The notes: generated by a model not told the origin, from the sequence alone. Numbered from the stretch's first letter, positions 21,050 to 32,456 are shown. The stretch is DNA of 64,000 bases from Rhizomys pruinosus (GCA_009823505.1 VZQC01010550.1:3653631-3717630); one strand, 5' to 3'. Numbers and translations: made by a program.

Positions 21050-21352
21050 GCGGGTCTGTTAGCTTTCTGTTGCTGTGATAAAAAACACTGACTAACCAAA
21101 AGCAAGTTGGGGAGAAAAGGGTTTATTTGGCTTACAGCTTATAGTCTATTGCCAAGAGAAGCCAAGGCAGGTAGTGGAGCAGAAACTGAAGCAGAGACCA
21201 TGGAGGAACACTGCTTCCTGGCTTGCTACTTCCAGGCTCGCTCAGCTATCTTCCTTACTCATTCTAGGCCCACCAGCTCAGGGACGGCACCACCCACAGA
21301 GGCTACTGCCTCCTGCCTCCTATACCAATTAGCAAATAAGAAAATGCCTCAA
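21050..21352 (-). repeat. Rodent hAT-like DNA transposon (URR1-type)
   Basis: Begins with TCTGTTAGCTTTCTGTTGC and TTATTTGGCTTACAG, typical terminal text of the family; a B2 follows directly. Confidence 0.5.
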
Positions 21353-21575
21353 GGGCTGGAGAGATAGCTCAGCAGTTAAGAGCACTGGCTGCTCTTGCAG
21401 AGGACCTGGGTTCAGTTCCCAGCACCCACATGGTGGTTCACAACTGTCTATAACTCTAGTTCCAGGGGTCCAAGGATACCTTTTGGCTGCCACTGGCTTT
21501 GCATACAAGTAACACACGTGCAGGCAAAACACTCACATAAAGTTAAAATAATAAAATAAAATAAAAATTTGGCCT
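21353..21575 (+). repeat. B2 SINE
   Basis: Older B2 without the 17-bp duplication. Confidence 0.85.
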
Positions 21576-21821
21576 ATAAAAGGCCTGAAAGGTCAGACAA
21601 ATCCAGATACAGTAATAGTTGGGAGACCTAAATACCCTACTCTGATCCTTAGCTAGGTCTTCCTGAATAAATTATCAGCAAAACTACATTATAGATCTAA
21701 ACTACATTATAGATCAACTGGGTGAAATAAATATCTACATGTATTACAGAATCATGACAAAGACAGTATGGTACTGGCACAAAAACAGATGAGTAGATCA
21801 ATGGTAAAGGATCCAAAAATA
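21576..21821 (+). repeat. LINE-1 ORF2 fragment
   Basis: Contains AGTATGGTACTGGCACAAAA, a strong ORF2 signature. ACTACATTATAGATC is duplicated in tandem. Confidence 0.75.
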
Positions 21822-22040
21822 GGGCTGGAGAGATGGCTCAGCAGTTAAGAGCACCGCTGCTCTTGCAGAGGACCTGGGTTTCATTCCCACAACCAACATG
21901 GCAGCCAACTGCCTGTAACTCCAGTTCTGGAGGAATCCAACAACCTCTTCTGACCTCTGCGGGCACTGCATGGCACAGGGGCACTTACACACATTGCAGT
22001 CAATACATCCTACATATAAAATAAAAATAAATTTTAAAAA
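21822..22040 (+). repeat. B2 SINE
   Basis: Older B2; head slightly shortened (GAGCACCGCTGC). Confidence 0.85.
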
Positions 22041-22352
22041 AGGACCCCAAAATAAATCCATACAGCCTCAGTCCCTAATCTTTCCAAAAATGTGTCAAAA
22101 ATACACATTGGGAAATTGTGCTGGGAAGATATCCAGATGCAGAAGAATTAGATTCATCTCTCTCACCCTCCACTAAAGTCCATTCTAACCGGATCAAAGA
22201 ACTTAATATAAAACCAGAAACACTAACATTGCAAGAAGAAAATACTTAAAGAGATACAGGCACAGACAAAGACTTAAGAAAAGGACTCCAATAGCACAGA
22301 CAACCCCAAGAACTGACAAATTGATTACATTAAATTAAAAAGCTTTGGGTCC
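22041..22352 (+). repeat. LINE-1 ORF2 fragment
   Basis: AATAAATCCATACAGCC to AAATTAAAAAGCTTTGG: the stretch of ORF2 directly downstream of the piece at 21821. Confidence 0.8.
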
Positions 22353-22353
22353 A

Positions 22354-22520
22354 GCCGGGCGTGGTGGCGCACGCCTTTAATCCTAGCACTTGGGAGGCAG
22401 AGGCAGGCAGATCTTTGTGAGTTCAAGGCCAGCCTGGTCTACAGAGTGAGTTCCAGGACAGCTGGGACTACAGGGAGACCCTGTCTCGAAAAGACCAAAA
22501 AAAAAAAAAAAAAAAAAAAA
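22354..22520 (+). repeat. B1 SINE
   Basis: Intact B1; AAAGCTTTGGGTCC on each side is the target duplication. Confidence 0.9.
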
Positions 22521-22529
22521 AGCTTTGGG

Positions 22530-22795
22530 TCCGGGGAGGTGGCTCAGTTGAAGGATTTGAGGCATATATCCAGAATCCATGTGAAAAAGTGAGGTATACT
22601 GGTACATACTTGTAATCCCAGAGCTGGGGGCAGAGGGAGGGGCCTGGGGAGTAGCTAATGCTAAGTTAGCCTAGCCTAACTGTCAAGTTCCATACCAATG
22701 ACAGACCTGTTTCAATAAACAAAAGGTAAACAACACTTTAGGTTATCTTCTGACATCCATGTACATGTACATGTACACACACACACAGTTCTGAA
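22530..22795 (+). repeat. B3/B4-like composite SINE
   Basis: GGTGGCTCAGTTGAAGG head, TGTAATCCCAGAGCTGG middle and CA-rich tail; subfamily uncertain. Confidence 0.5.
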
Positions 22796-23340
22796 CAGTA
22801 AAGGAAGCTATTAACAGAATGAAGACACAGCCTACAGCTGGGACAAATTCTTTGCCAGGTGATAAAATCAGACATTAGAAAAGTAAATATTCCAAACCAT
22901 AAATGGGCTGAATAGTTCTCAAAACAATATAAATGGCAAGTAAATATTTCAAAAAAATCTTCAATAGTCTTAGCCATTAGGGAAAGGCAAATGAAAACTG
23001 CTTTAAGCAATCCATCTTTGAACAGTCAACATGAAGAAAATGAATTATGATGAGGACATGGGGAAAGAGCCTTCCTCATTCACTGCAGATGAGGGAATGT
23101 AAACTGGTATAGCTACTATAGAAATCAGTGTGGAAGCTTTTCAAAAAAATTTAAAAAATAAAGCTACCATGTAACCTGGCTATACCATTTCTGGATATAT
23201 AATCAAAGAACTCTTAATACCAAACACAGATATTTGCACATCATGTTTATTCCCACACTATTCACAATACCTAATAAATAGAACCAGCCTAAATATCCAA
23301 CAGCAGGTAAATGGATAAAGAAAATAAAATTTTATTTCAG
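22796..23340 (+). repeat. LINE-1 ORF2 3' portion
   Basis: Continuous LINE-1 text across 22820/22821, the outer limit of the inverted repeat: GCTATTAACAGAATG leads into AAGACACAGCCTACAG. Later AACTGGTATAGCTACTATAG. This shows the right arm is joined to genuine flank. Confidence 0.8.
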
Positions 23341-23459
23341 TTTTCTATCCTATGCAGATCTGAGATATTAATTTTTAGACATTTGTGTATGTCCACATGG
23401 AGAGGTGTAGGTTTATGAAACTATAAAAGGGACCATGAGAGGGGAGGAAAAGATATTTT
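23341..23459. other. Unassigned sequence
   Basis: No feature recognised; AT-rich, probably more LINE-1 3' UTR. Confidence 0.3.
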
Positions 23460-23658
23460 TAAAATATTTTGTAATTTTTACTTCATGTATATGAGTGTAT
23501 TGCCTGCAGGTAAGAGCACCCATGTGGTGCAATGCCTAAAGAGGTCAGAAGATGGTGTCACTAGAGTTATTAGCCACCATGTGGGTACTGGGAACAGAAT
23601 AAAGGACCTCTGCAAGAACAGCCAGTATTCTTAATCATTGAGCTATCTGTCCAGCTCC
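23460..23658 (-). repeat. B2 SINE
   Basis: Divergent reverse B2 ending in GAGCTATCTGTCCAGC. Confidence 0.8.
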
Positions 23659-23659
23659 G

Positions 23660-23880
23660 AGGAAAAGATCTTAAATGGGGAGGGGGTAACAATATACCTG
23701 GCAAGAAAGCAGAAGGACAGCTAGAGAGAGGAGTAAAGAGACCAACACAGGAGAGGGTAGGGCAACAGAGGAAGGGAAGGAGGAAGGAGGCCCAGTAACC
23801 AAGTACATATGAAAATGCTATAATGAAACTCATTACTTTGTATGCTAATTTTAAAAATGAATTTAAAAAACTGAATGTGG
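23660..23880 (+). repeat. LINE-1 3' UTR/tail
   Basis: Purine-rich stretch followed by CATTACTTTGTATGCTAAT, typical of rodent LINE-1 ends. Confidence 0.55.
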
Positions 23881-24290
23881 AAAAGAGTAATACTACTAGA
23901 GGTATTGTAATAACTGATCTCAAATTATACTAAAGAGCCATAGTAATGGTTCCCACAATACAAAGATAGACATGAGGACCCAAAAGTAAACTCACATACC
24001 TATAAACTCCAAATTTTTGACAAAGGTTATCAAAAATATTCACAGAAGAAAAAAAACTCTTCAAAAACAGGTTTGATAAGCCTGGATATCCATGTGCAGA
24101 AGAAGAAACTAGATCCCTATCTCTGGGCATGTACAAAACTCAATTTAAAATGAATCAAAGACCTTACTGTAAGACTTGAAATTCTGAAACTATGAGAGAA
24201 AAAAAGCAGGGGGAACATGTCAAGACATCCTAAGAACCTCTGAAAGGAACTCCAATGGCTCAGGAATTCATTTTAAGAACTGGCAAATAA
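23881..24290 (+). repeat. LINE-1 ORF2 fragment
   Basis: A second partial LINE-1 repeating the ORF2 section also seen at 22041-22352 (CAGAAGAAGAAACTAGATCC). Confidence 0.7.
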
Positions 24291-24515
24291 GGGTCTGGAG
24301 AGATGGTTCAGTGGTTAAGGTTTAGAGTACTGGCTGTTCTTGCAGAGAACCTGGATTCAATTCCCAGCACCCACATGGTGGCTAACAACCTTCTTGGGAC
24401 TCCAGTTCCAGGAGATCTGATGTCCCTTCTGCAGGCGTCACACAACATTGGGTGCACTTACACACATGCTGGCAATATACTCATACACTTAATAAATATT
24501 TTTTTAAAAAGAATT
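24291..24515 (+). repeat. B2 SINE
   Basis: Flanked by AAGAACTGGCAAA and AAGAATTGGCAAA. Confidence 0.85.
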
Positions 24516-24599
24516 GGCAAATGAGAGCTTTTACCTTGGGAGGAGTTAAAATAGCTTAATTATGTTAACTTTGAAGCAGAAAGACTGTTCAATCCTAAA

Positions 24600-24795
24600 A
24601 AGTATTTTACTTATGTGTATGTGTGTGCATATGTATGTATACCACATGGATGCTACCTGTGGAGGCCCACACAAAGGTGTTAGGTCCACTGGAGCTGGAA
24701 TTACAGGTGGTTGTGAGTCACCCAGTGTGGTGCTGGGAACTAAACTCAGGTCTCTGCAAGAGCGGCAAATGTTCTCCAGTCCCTTTTCTAGACTT
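24600..24795 (-). repeat. B2 SINE, old
   Basis: Reverse B2, strongly diverged, CA/TG repeat at its tail. Confidence 0.7.
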
Positions 24796-25072
24796 TTGAG
24801 AACTGCTCTCTGAGGCAAAGGTGTTTGGGCTGTGTGTTTAACAGTACTCACTGGTCCATGATATAACAAAGATACACTTGCTGGACACTGGTATTATGAA
24901 GATACTTCAATTAGTTATCGTTACCATAATTTGTTTCTTCTCTTTCTTAATCCTCTATGGAATAATTTTTCTATTTTGTTCCTGTTCCTAACTTTTGTCC
25001 TGCCTTTGTCTTTTATCGGACAAATGCAATTAGCATTATTATTATTTTTTTTTTTTACTAAGCATAGTGTGG

Positions 25073-25306
25073 TGGTTTGAATGAGAATCCCCCCCCCCCA
25101 ACAAGTATTGGGACATTTTGTCCTCAGTTGGTGGCGCTGTTTTGGGAGCTCTAGAAGGTGTGGCCATGCTAGAGGAAGCAGGTTACTGGGAGGAGGCTTA
25201 GGAGAGTTCAAAAAGCCATCAACCATAAACTCAAATAAATTATTCCTTTTATATGTTCCCTTGGTCATGGTGTTCTAGCACAGCAAAAGAAAAGTTACTA
25301 ATACAC
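25073..25306 (+). repeat. Rodent hAT-like DNA transposon (URR1-type)
   Basis: GTGGTTTGAATGAGAATCC to GGTCATGGTGTTCTAGCACAG: both ends and the GGTGTGGCCATGCTAGAGG middle are typical of the family. Confidence 0.55.
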
Positions 25307-25437
25307 ATAGATAAACTGTAAAGATTCTCACCAGGAGTTATTTTAAAAGCCCAAGTTTTAGAGTTAGAGCAGATGTTCAATTAGCCCTGATTTTGGTAAA
25401 TAAAACTGCTTAGTCTTTGAAGCTGAATCTCCGTACT

Positions 25438-25615
25438 GTAATAAGAACAATGTAACTTACTCCAAATCAGTTAACTTAAAATTCTTTTTTTGGGGGGGAG
25501 GGGTCTTTTCAATACAGGGTCTTCCTGTAATAAGAACAATGTAACTTACTCCAAATCAGTTAACTTAAAATTCTTTTTTTGGGGGGGAGGGGTCTTTTCA
25601 ACACAGGGTCTTCCT
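25438..25615 (+). repeat. 89-bp tandem duplication
   Basis: Two head-to-tail copies (25438-25526, 25527-25615), differing by about one base (AATACAGG versus AACACAGG). The unit covers host sequence plus the first part of the B1 that follows. Confidence 0.9.
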
Positions 25616-25718
25616 GTAGCCCCAGCTGTCCTGGAACTCACTCTGTAGACCAGGCTGGCCTTGAACTCACAAAGATCCGCTTGCCTCTGCCTCCCAAGTG
25701 CTAGGATTAAAGGCGTGC
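25580..25718 (-). repeat. B1 SINE
   Basis: Reverse B1 whose target duplication TAACTTAAAATTCTT is seen at 25561-25575 and again at about 25719-25733. Confidence 0.85.
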
Positions 25719-25870
25719 TAACTTAAAATTCTTAATGAATAAATCCTTCCCTGCCTTTCTCTTCCTTTCTTCCACCCTAACCCCAAGTGTTACTAAACAC
25801 CTATTGTGTTTCTTGTCCTTTAAGGATCAGCATAAAGAAGTTCAATTTACCAGCTTAAAAAATAAATCAA

Positions 25871-26045
25871 GGCCGGGTGTGGAAGTTCACACCTTTAATC
25901 CCAGCACTGGAAGGCAGAGGCAGGCAGAACTCTGGGTTCCAGGCCACCCTGGTCTACAGAGCTACAGAGCAAGTTTCAGGCCAGTTGGGCTACAGGGAGA
26001 CCGCTTCTGAAAAGACAAAAAAAAAAAAAAAAAAAAAAGAAAAAA
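25871..26045 (+). repeat. B1 SINE
   Basis: Forward B1 with small internal indels and a 25-base A-rich tail. Confidence 0.85.
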
Positions 26046-26224
26046 AGTCAAATCACAAGAAGTGCCTCAGGTAGTAGCCAAGAAATTGAGGAAAAAAAAA
26101 AAAAAAAGCAAACAGTAATCAACAAAATAGCCATGTCTTAACATAAGACATTGGTAATGATGGGTAGACTCTGAGGCTGCATTTGATAAAATGAATACAA
26201 TAGTTCTTTAAAAAATGAAGTCCA

Positions 26225-26475
26225 GGGCTGGAGAGATGGCCTAGCGGTTAAGAGCGCCGACCGCTCTTGCAGAGGATCCGGGTTCGATCTCCAGCACCCA
26301 CCTGGCGGCTGAGAACCATCTGTAACTCCAATTCCAGGAGAACTCCAGTTCCAGGGGAATCCGACACCCTTTCTGACCTCCGCGGCATTGCACGACACGG
26401 GTGCACAAACCTACATGCAGACAGTACATTCATACACATAGAAAATAAATAAATAAAATTAAAAAAAAAAAAAAA
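26225..26475 (+). repeat. B2 SINE
   Basis: B2 with 17-bp duplication; AAAAATGAAGTCCA lies before it and again before the next B1. Confidence 0.9.
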
Positions 26476-26486
26476 ATGAAGTCCAG

Positions 26487-26636
26487 CCAGGCGTGGTGGC
26501 GCACGCCTTTAATCCTAGCACTTGGGAGGCAGAGCCAGGTGAATCTTTGTTGAGTTCAAGGCCAGCCTGGTCTACAGAGCCAGTTCCAGGACAGCTGGGG
26601 CTACAGAAGAGACCCGTCTCAAAAAGACCAAAAAAG
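26487..26636 (+). repeat. B1 SINE
   Basis: Inserted at the duplicated target of the preceding B2; AAAGTCCA recurs after it. Confidence 0.85.
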
Positions 26637-26641
26637 TCCAA

Positions 26642-26855
26642 GGGGCTGGAGAGATGGCTTAGTTGAAAGTGATGGCTGCTCTTGCAGAGGACCCAGGTTC
26701 AGCTCCCAGCAGCCAAATGGTGGCTAACAACCATTCATAATGTCGGCTATAGGGGATATGACATCCTCTTCTGACCTCTGTAGGCATTGCATGACACAGG
26801 TGCACTTGCATACATACATGAATGCAGGGAATACACTAATATACATAAAATAAGT
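26642..26855 (+). repeat. B2 SINE
   Basis: Older B2 with GGCTTAGTTGAAAGTGATGG head. It follows the B1 within a few bases, giving a B2-B1-B2 array. Confidence 0.8.
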
Positions 26856-27567
26856 TTGAAAAGTTACTCATGTAACCCCCCCCCCCACGAACCATACCCT
26901 TAAGAACCACTGAAGTTGGCTCATTTTTGCCCTGCAGAGTACATCCAGTACAAAGCCCAGAGAGCCACAAATTATCTGTCAAAAGTCATCAAGCATTGTT
27001 TAAGGTCCAGTCCTTTCATTTCTGTAAAAAGAATTTCTGGAAAGCTATAGAAGATGTCTCATAGAGAAGGAGATTACAAGTAACTCTCATAGCCAAGGAA
27101 GAGATGCATCCAGAATATGAGACTCAAAAACCTAAGAAACTCATTTGTCAGACAATGGACATCATTCTCAATTCAGACTACCTTTCCCTGGAGTGACGAA
27201 TCTCATTGTGGACAATTTTCAAGTGCTATACTTTAACATACCTACAATGACAAAAGAATGCTTCTTTTCCCCAGCTTTAGTTTCAAACTCCTTGGCAATT
27301 CTGACTGGCCTGATGTATGAGAAAGGAAGTATGAAACTAAGTAACACGAGGATTTGAGAGGGGCAATTACAACCAAGTGGTAAGAGACTAAAGGGAAGGA
27401 AAGACAACTCAAAAATAAGGGAGCACTACTCCCGTAAGCATGGTAGGCAAGCAAGACAATACTGCTATGTATAGTGAGAAAAAGGAACTTTTGAAATCAA
27501 TGGTATTTTTTTTATGTCTAAACACAGTATTTATCTTATGGGAGTGCTTCTTAGTATTTCTTTTTTA
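26856..27567. other. No gene or repeat recognised
   Basis: About 700 bp of ordinary AT-rich sequence with short C-runs. Short open frames here (60-70 codons) show no recognisable protein. Confidence 0.4.
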
Positions 27568-27787
27568 AATTTTTATTTATTATTTTTGATGTGTATGAAT
27601 GTACTGTCTGCATGTAGGTTGGTGCACCTGTGTCATGCAATGCCGTGGAGGTCAGAAGAGGGCATCGGATTCCCCTGGAACTGGAGTTAAAGACAGTTCT
27701 TAGCTGCCATGTGGGTGCTGGGAATCAAATCCGGGTCCTCTGCAAGAGCAGTCGGAGCTCTTAATCGTGAGCCATCTCTCCAGCCCC
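27568..27787 (-). repeat. B2 SINE
   Basis: Reverse B2 lacking the 17-bp duplication; CTTAGTATTTCTT flanks it. Confidence 0.9.
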
Positions 27788-27875
27788 CTTAGTATTTCTT
27801 ATACAAGGCTGCTTGAGCTTTTGTCCAAGGATTTTCAAAATATTACACAGTAGTTAAAAGTATCAGGCTATGCAC

Positions 27876-28100
27876 GGGGCTGGAGAGATAGCCTAGCGGT
27901 TAAGAGTGCCAACCGCTCTTACAGAGGACCTGGGTTCGATCCCCAGCACCCACATGGCGGCCGAGAACAGTCTGAAACTCCAATTCCAGGAGAACTCCAG
28001 TTCCAGGGGAATCCGACACCCTCTTCTGACCTCCATGGCATTGCATGCAGACATTACATTCATACACATACAGAAATAAAATTAATTTAAAAAAGTAAAA
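27876..28100 (+). repeat. B2 SINE
   Basis: B2 with 17-bp duplication; AAAAGTATCAGGCT flanks both ends. Confidence 0.9.
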
Positions 28101-28117
28101 AAAAAAGTATCAGGCTG

Positions 28118-29159
28118 ATGTAACTTAGCCTTTCTGGATGCTTAACGACCATACTTAATGCCCATTCCAATTTGGCCGAGGACCTTAAGGGATACCCTCA
28201 GAGGTCAACTGAGTCCCAGGGGACTATGTTTGGGGGCATTTCTTGATATGTCCTGCAAATGTGAGTCACCCGTCTTCCTGTGCAGGGAGGTCTTGGCGAT
28301 CCACTAATGGGACTTCAGCCAGTGTCCAGTCAATAAAGAGGAAAGTCTGCTCATGCTTCAAAAAGGGAAGCGTGGTCTAGCAAGACCTGACTTTGTCCTC
28401 GAGTGAACAGAACTGGTGATTGAAAAGCCAAAAGGAGCCAGGGGCTCCCCCCCCCCCAAAAAAAACCCTGAGTGACCCTTGAGGACCAGATCCTCAACTG
28501 ACCTTGAGAAAACAAAAACCTTGGTTAATCTGGGCTAACTGTGTGCCCTTAAACATCCAAAAGGAAAGTATAACCAGAAATAAATAATCTGTAAGGCCTG
28601 AGAAATTATACTTCAGGTATAAAACTTGAGATCCTAATAAAAAGACAAAAGAGCACAGTTGTTTTGCCTGTCTTACTGGCAAGTGCAGCTACCCTTTGGC
28701 TGCCACTGCTTTTGCCATCCTTAAAGACATAAGACACAGCTTTTCAACCTTCCAATATGGACTGAAGACTCAAATCTCTCCAAGAATCCTGCAAACCTTC
28801 AGTGCCAGATGGGGACTGCTGAGACACCCAACTTGTGGACTGAGCTACTACTGGGGTTTCCACTTATTCAGAGTACAGACTGCCATTGTTGGACTACCCA
28901 GGCTATATCATGGAGACCAGTACAGGAAGATCAAGACAGGACACGGTGCTTACTGGACTTCATTTGATGACCATGGGAAGGGAAAACCCCAGTGTGGAGC
29001 ATAAGGGCAGAACTGATGGTGGTTTGGGCTTACCAAGGAGGAGACTTCAAACATGACATCTTTCAGCCATGTAAACCAAGGCAACCTCATGCTTGTAATC
29101 CACCTGTCCCTGCCTCCTGAGTGCTGGAGTTATGAGTGTTTGCTGCCATGCTTTGAGAT
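28118..29159. repeat. Unclassified interspersed-repeat-like block
   Basis: A stretch around 28680-28930 (ACTGCCATTGTTGGACTACC) resembles a rodent-specific dispersed repeat I cannot name. A 102-codon open frame at 28696-29004 shows no known domain. The rest (28118-28680) looks unique. Confidence 0.35.
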
Positions 29160-29310
29160 TTTTTTTTTTCTTTTGGTCTTTTTGAGACAGGGTCTCCCTT
29201 TAGTCCCAGCTGGCCTGGAGCTCACTTTGTAGACCAGGTGGGCCTTGAACTCACAGAGATCCATCTGCCTACCTCTGCCTCCCAAGTGCTAGGATTAAAA
29301 GCGCCCAGCC
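29160..29310 (-). repeat. B1 SINE
   Basis: Reverse B1 missing part of its 5' end (GCGCCCAGCC). Confidence 0.85.
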
Positions 29311-29339
29311 AAGATTTTTTTTTTTTTTAAGGACATTTC

Positions 29340-29478
29340 AGGCAGGCATAGGTGGCACATGCCTTTAATCCCAGCACTCAGGAGGCAGAAGCAGGAGGAT
29401 CACTGTAAGTTCAAGACCAGCCTGGTCTACACAGTGAGTTTCAGGCCAAATGGGACCATTGGGAGACCCTGTCTCAAT
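29340..29478 (+). repeat. B1 SINE
   Basis: Older forward B1. Confidence 0.85.
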
Positions 29479-29530
29479 CACAAGGAGTCAAATTTCATCT
29501 CATTGAGACAGCCCCTGTCAACACTGTGGT

Positions 29531-29668
29531 TTTTTGTTTGTTTTTGGTCTTTTTGAGACAGGGTCTCCCAGCTTGTCTGGAACTCGCTCCATAGACCAGG
29601 CTGGCCCTGAACTGGCAGAGATCTGCCTGCCTTTGACTCCCAAGTGCTGGGATCAAAGGCGTGCGCTC
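29531..29668 (-). repeat. B1 SINE
   Basis: Reverse B1, short of the CTGTAGCCCCAG part. Confidence 0.8.
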
Positions 29669-29719
29669 AAAATCAATGGTATTTTATTTAAAATCTTGAT
29701 CCCTTAAACAACAATAAAG

Positions 29720-29866
29720 GCCAGGCATGGTGGCACACACCTTTAGTCCCACCAGCATTTGGGAGGCAGAAGCAGGCAGATCTCTTGTGAGTTCCAAGCC
29801 AGCCTGGTCTATACAGTAAGTTCCAGGCCAGCTAGGGCTACAGGGAGACCCTATCCCAAAAGACCA
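29720..29866 (+). repeat. B1 SINE
   Basis: Forward B1. The four B1 copies at 29160-29866 alternate in orientation. Confidence 0.85.
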
Positions 29867-30002
29867 AATAATAACAATTCTCTGAATCCATTTTCTCACC
29901 TATAAAATTAGATCAAAGATTTGAGTTTTAAAAATCATTAAGTCCTTAGTTTATTTCTAGTATGTAACAAGCAGAAATGTTCTTTTAAACCACTAAAACT
30001 TG

Positions 30003-30225
30003 GGGGCTGGAGAGATGGCTCAGCGGTTAAGAGCACTGACTGCTCTTGCAGAGGACCCGGGTTCGATTCCCAGCACCCACATGGTGGCTAAGAACTGTCT
30101 TTAACTCCAGTTCCCGGAGAATCCGATGCCCGCTTCTGACCTCCATGGCATTGCATGACATGGGTGCACCTACTACATGCAGGCAGTACACTCATACACC
30201 TAAGTAAAAAAAAAATTATTTTAAA
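30003..30225 (+). repeat. B2 SINE
   Basis: B2 without the 17-bp duplication, with intact A and B box text. Confidence 0.9.
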
Positions 30226-30571
30226 ACCTCCAAAACTCACTAAATCTCATTTTTACCAACAAAATCAGAAATAATTTCATATTCACTGTATTCTATTTAT
30301 GGATATTCTTAGCATGTAGAAGCAGTCTAATCAACCTGATGCCTATCTCCAAGGATTGCTCTATGTGAAACTAGACTAACTTCTTTTATACACTAAACTT
30401 AAATCACCTCTTGTGTTTTTCATCTACTCCAAGTCTGGCAGAGTAACAGTCCATTCCTGTTTCCCCATAAAGAATTCAAAATATCTGAGGCAGCCATAAT
30501 GCCCAGGCCCCATCAACCAAGCTGATTTTCTCAACTGTACATTCTTGTGGAACCGTTAAAAGAAAGACATC
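30226..30571. other. No gene or repeat recognised
   Basis: AT-rich, presumably intronic. Confidence 0.4.
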
Positions 30572-30775
30572 CTTGGAGCTGGAGAGATGGCCTAGCGGTT
30601 AAGAGCGCCGACTGCTCTTGCAGAGGACCCGGGTTCGATCCCCAGCACCCACATGGCGGCCGAGAACCATCTGAAACTCCATTTCCAGGAGAACTCCAGG
30701 GGAATCCGACACCCTCTTCTGACCTCCGCAGCCTTGCACGACACGGGTGCACAGACCTGCATTCCTGCATGAAAA
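30572..30775 (+). repeat. B2 SINE, 3'-truncated
   Basis: B2 with 17-bp duplication stopping at CAGACCTGCATTCCTGCATG; its tail is lost. Confidence 0.85.
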
Positions 30776-31111
30776 CACAAAGCGACACAACTTGACAACA
30801 TGACATGTAGTATGTTTAGTGAATAAACCACTTCTGTTATTAAGCCATTGAGAGCTGGAGACTATTTTCTTCTATATCGAAGTTTGCCTGTTCTAGTTAA
30901 CATATCATCCCTCTCATATCTGTACCATCTGCAAATCTGAAAACCCTGCCTTAAATCTCAATCAGTCCACTGAAGAAAGCATTGAGTGCCCCCCCAACAC
31001 CCTACCTGGAAGAGGTTTCACTGTTTTAGCCTGTTGTGAATAAATTCAACATAATTATTAGTGCTTCATTTCACATAGAAACAAATGACCCTGTAAAATA
31101 TTCTAGAATCC
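30776..31111. other. No gene or repeat recognised
   Basis: Ordinary AT-rich sequence. Confidence 0.4.
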
Positions 31112-31352
31112 AGGGCTGGAGAAAGAGCCTAGCGGTTACGAGCACCAGACTGCTCTTGCAGAGGACCCAGGTTCAATCCCCAGCACCCACATGGTGGCTA
31201 AGAACCGTCTATAACTCCAATTTCAGGAGAACTCCAGTTCCAGGGGAACCAAGACCCTCTCTGACCTCTGAGGCACTGCACGACATGGGTGCACAAACCT
31301 ACATGCAAACAGTACATTCATACACATACAAAATAAAATTAAAAAAAATTTT
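31112..31352 (+). repeat. B2 SINE
   Basis: B2 with 17-bp duplication; the flanks TTCTAGAATCC and TTCTAAAATCC are close to each other. Confidence 0.9.
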
Positions 31353-32319
31353 TTTTCTAAAATCCTAGGATCTCACTTAAGAGCCACATCAAGCTGTATA
31401 ATCTATTTTTCTTTCTGAAAAACAGAGTAACATTTTTCTGTTTATAGATACTTCTTTCCTGAACCCAGCAGGACCTTAAAACTTTCTTTTAACATTTAAA
31501 AAAATTTATATAGGACTTTTGCTTTCAAGTTCTTATACTTGTAGGGTATAATTCATTTAAATCAAGAGAAATACTTGCTATATTTAATCACCTCTCTGGA
31601 TTTCATTTCCCTTAATGAGTTACTTCTAGTTTGCCTTAAACCCAAAGCTAACCTTTCATTTCATGCTATAGATTGAGCCCAGGTCCTTGTGCATGCTTCT
31701 ACTGCTAAGCCACATCTCCAGCACAAAGGCTGACCTTTTATGAAATTGCTCAGTCAGAAGTAATTCTCAGCAGGCTATTCCCCCCCCATTATTTACTCAG
31801 TGCTAAAAATGTACTCCAAAATGTTTACCAAACACTATTTATCAGATAACTACTTTGCTTATGATATGATCTCTGCTGCTATAAGAAACTTAACGGTTAA
31901 AAACGTCAAGTGACCAGAAGAAAGGTGACTTTTAAGAGCCATAACAAAAGGCACCATGAATGCCCTGCTTAAGTTGTAGAATACAGTGCACCTAAAAACA
32001 TAAACCCTGAAACCAGACAGTCAAGGATTTAAATCCTTGTTTCAATTTTCAATTTCCTGATCTATAAAGCTAGGATTTTAAAAAGCAAAGAACTATTCAA
32101 AAAAGTAAACCAGAAAACACAACAGACTTAGCTATATTTAATATTATCCTGAAGGTCATAATAAGCACAGATATAGTCAACCAAACGTACGTTTTTAGAA
32201 AGAATTATGCTGTGCATCCAATAGCAAGAATAGAACAAAGAGTGAGACTGTAGTCCAGAAAATTAGTTAAAAGGCTGTTATAGGAATCAATGGTTCAGAT
32301 GTAATCAAAGTAATTTCTA
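31353..32319. other. No gene or repeat recognised
   Basis: About 970 bp without SINEs; one weak B2-like scrap near 31675-31720. Confidence 0.4.
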
Positions 32320-32456
32320 GCCAGGCATAGTGGTGCACACCTTTAATCCCAGCAGAAACAGGCGGATCTCAGTGAATTCAAGGCCGGCCTGGTCTACACA
32401 GCAAGTTCCAGGCCAGCTGGGGCTACAGGGAGACCCTGTCTCAAAAAAGACAAAAC
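32320..32456 (+). repeat. B1 SINE
   Basis: Forward B1 missing the CTTGGGAGGC part. Confidence 0.85.

Larger units (their letters stand above)
12363..22820 (+). repeat. Right arm of 11-kb inverted repeat
   Basis: Cleaner of the two arms: SINEs have few indels and recognisable target duplications. LINE-1 sequence runs without interruption across its outer end at 22820/22821, so this arm is continuous with the locus to its right. It carries an internal N at 20117. Confidence 0.9.

Noticed and set aside
805..22820. Real ampliconic palindrome, as on sex chromosomes
   Set aside because: Uneven, indel-type differences concentrated in SINEs, the N at one edge, and continuity on one side only favour an assembly artefact.
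28696..29004. 102-codon open frame as a gene
   Set aside because: No domain, no conserved start context or splice structure, and it lies in probable repeat-derived intronic DNA.
30003..30080. tRNA genes in B2 heads
   Set aside because: A and B box text is the tRNA-derived Pol III promoter of B2; the body and A-rich tail show a SINE and no proper cloverleaf end.
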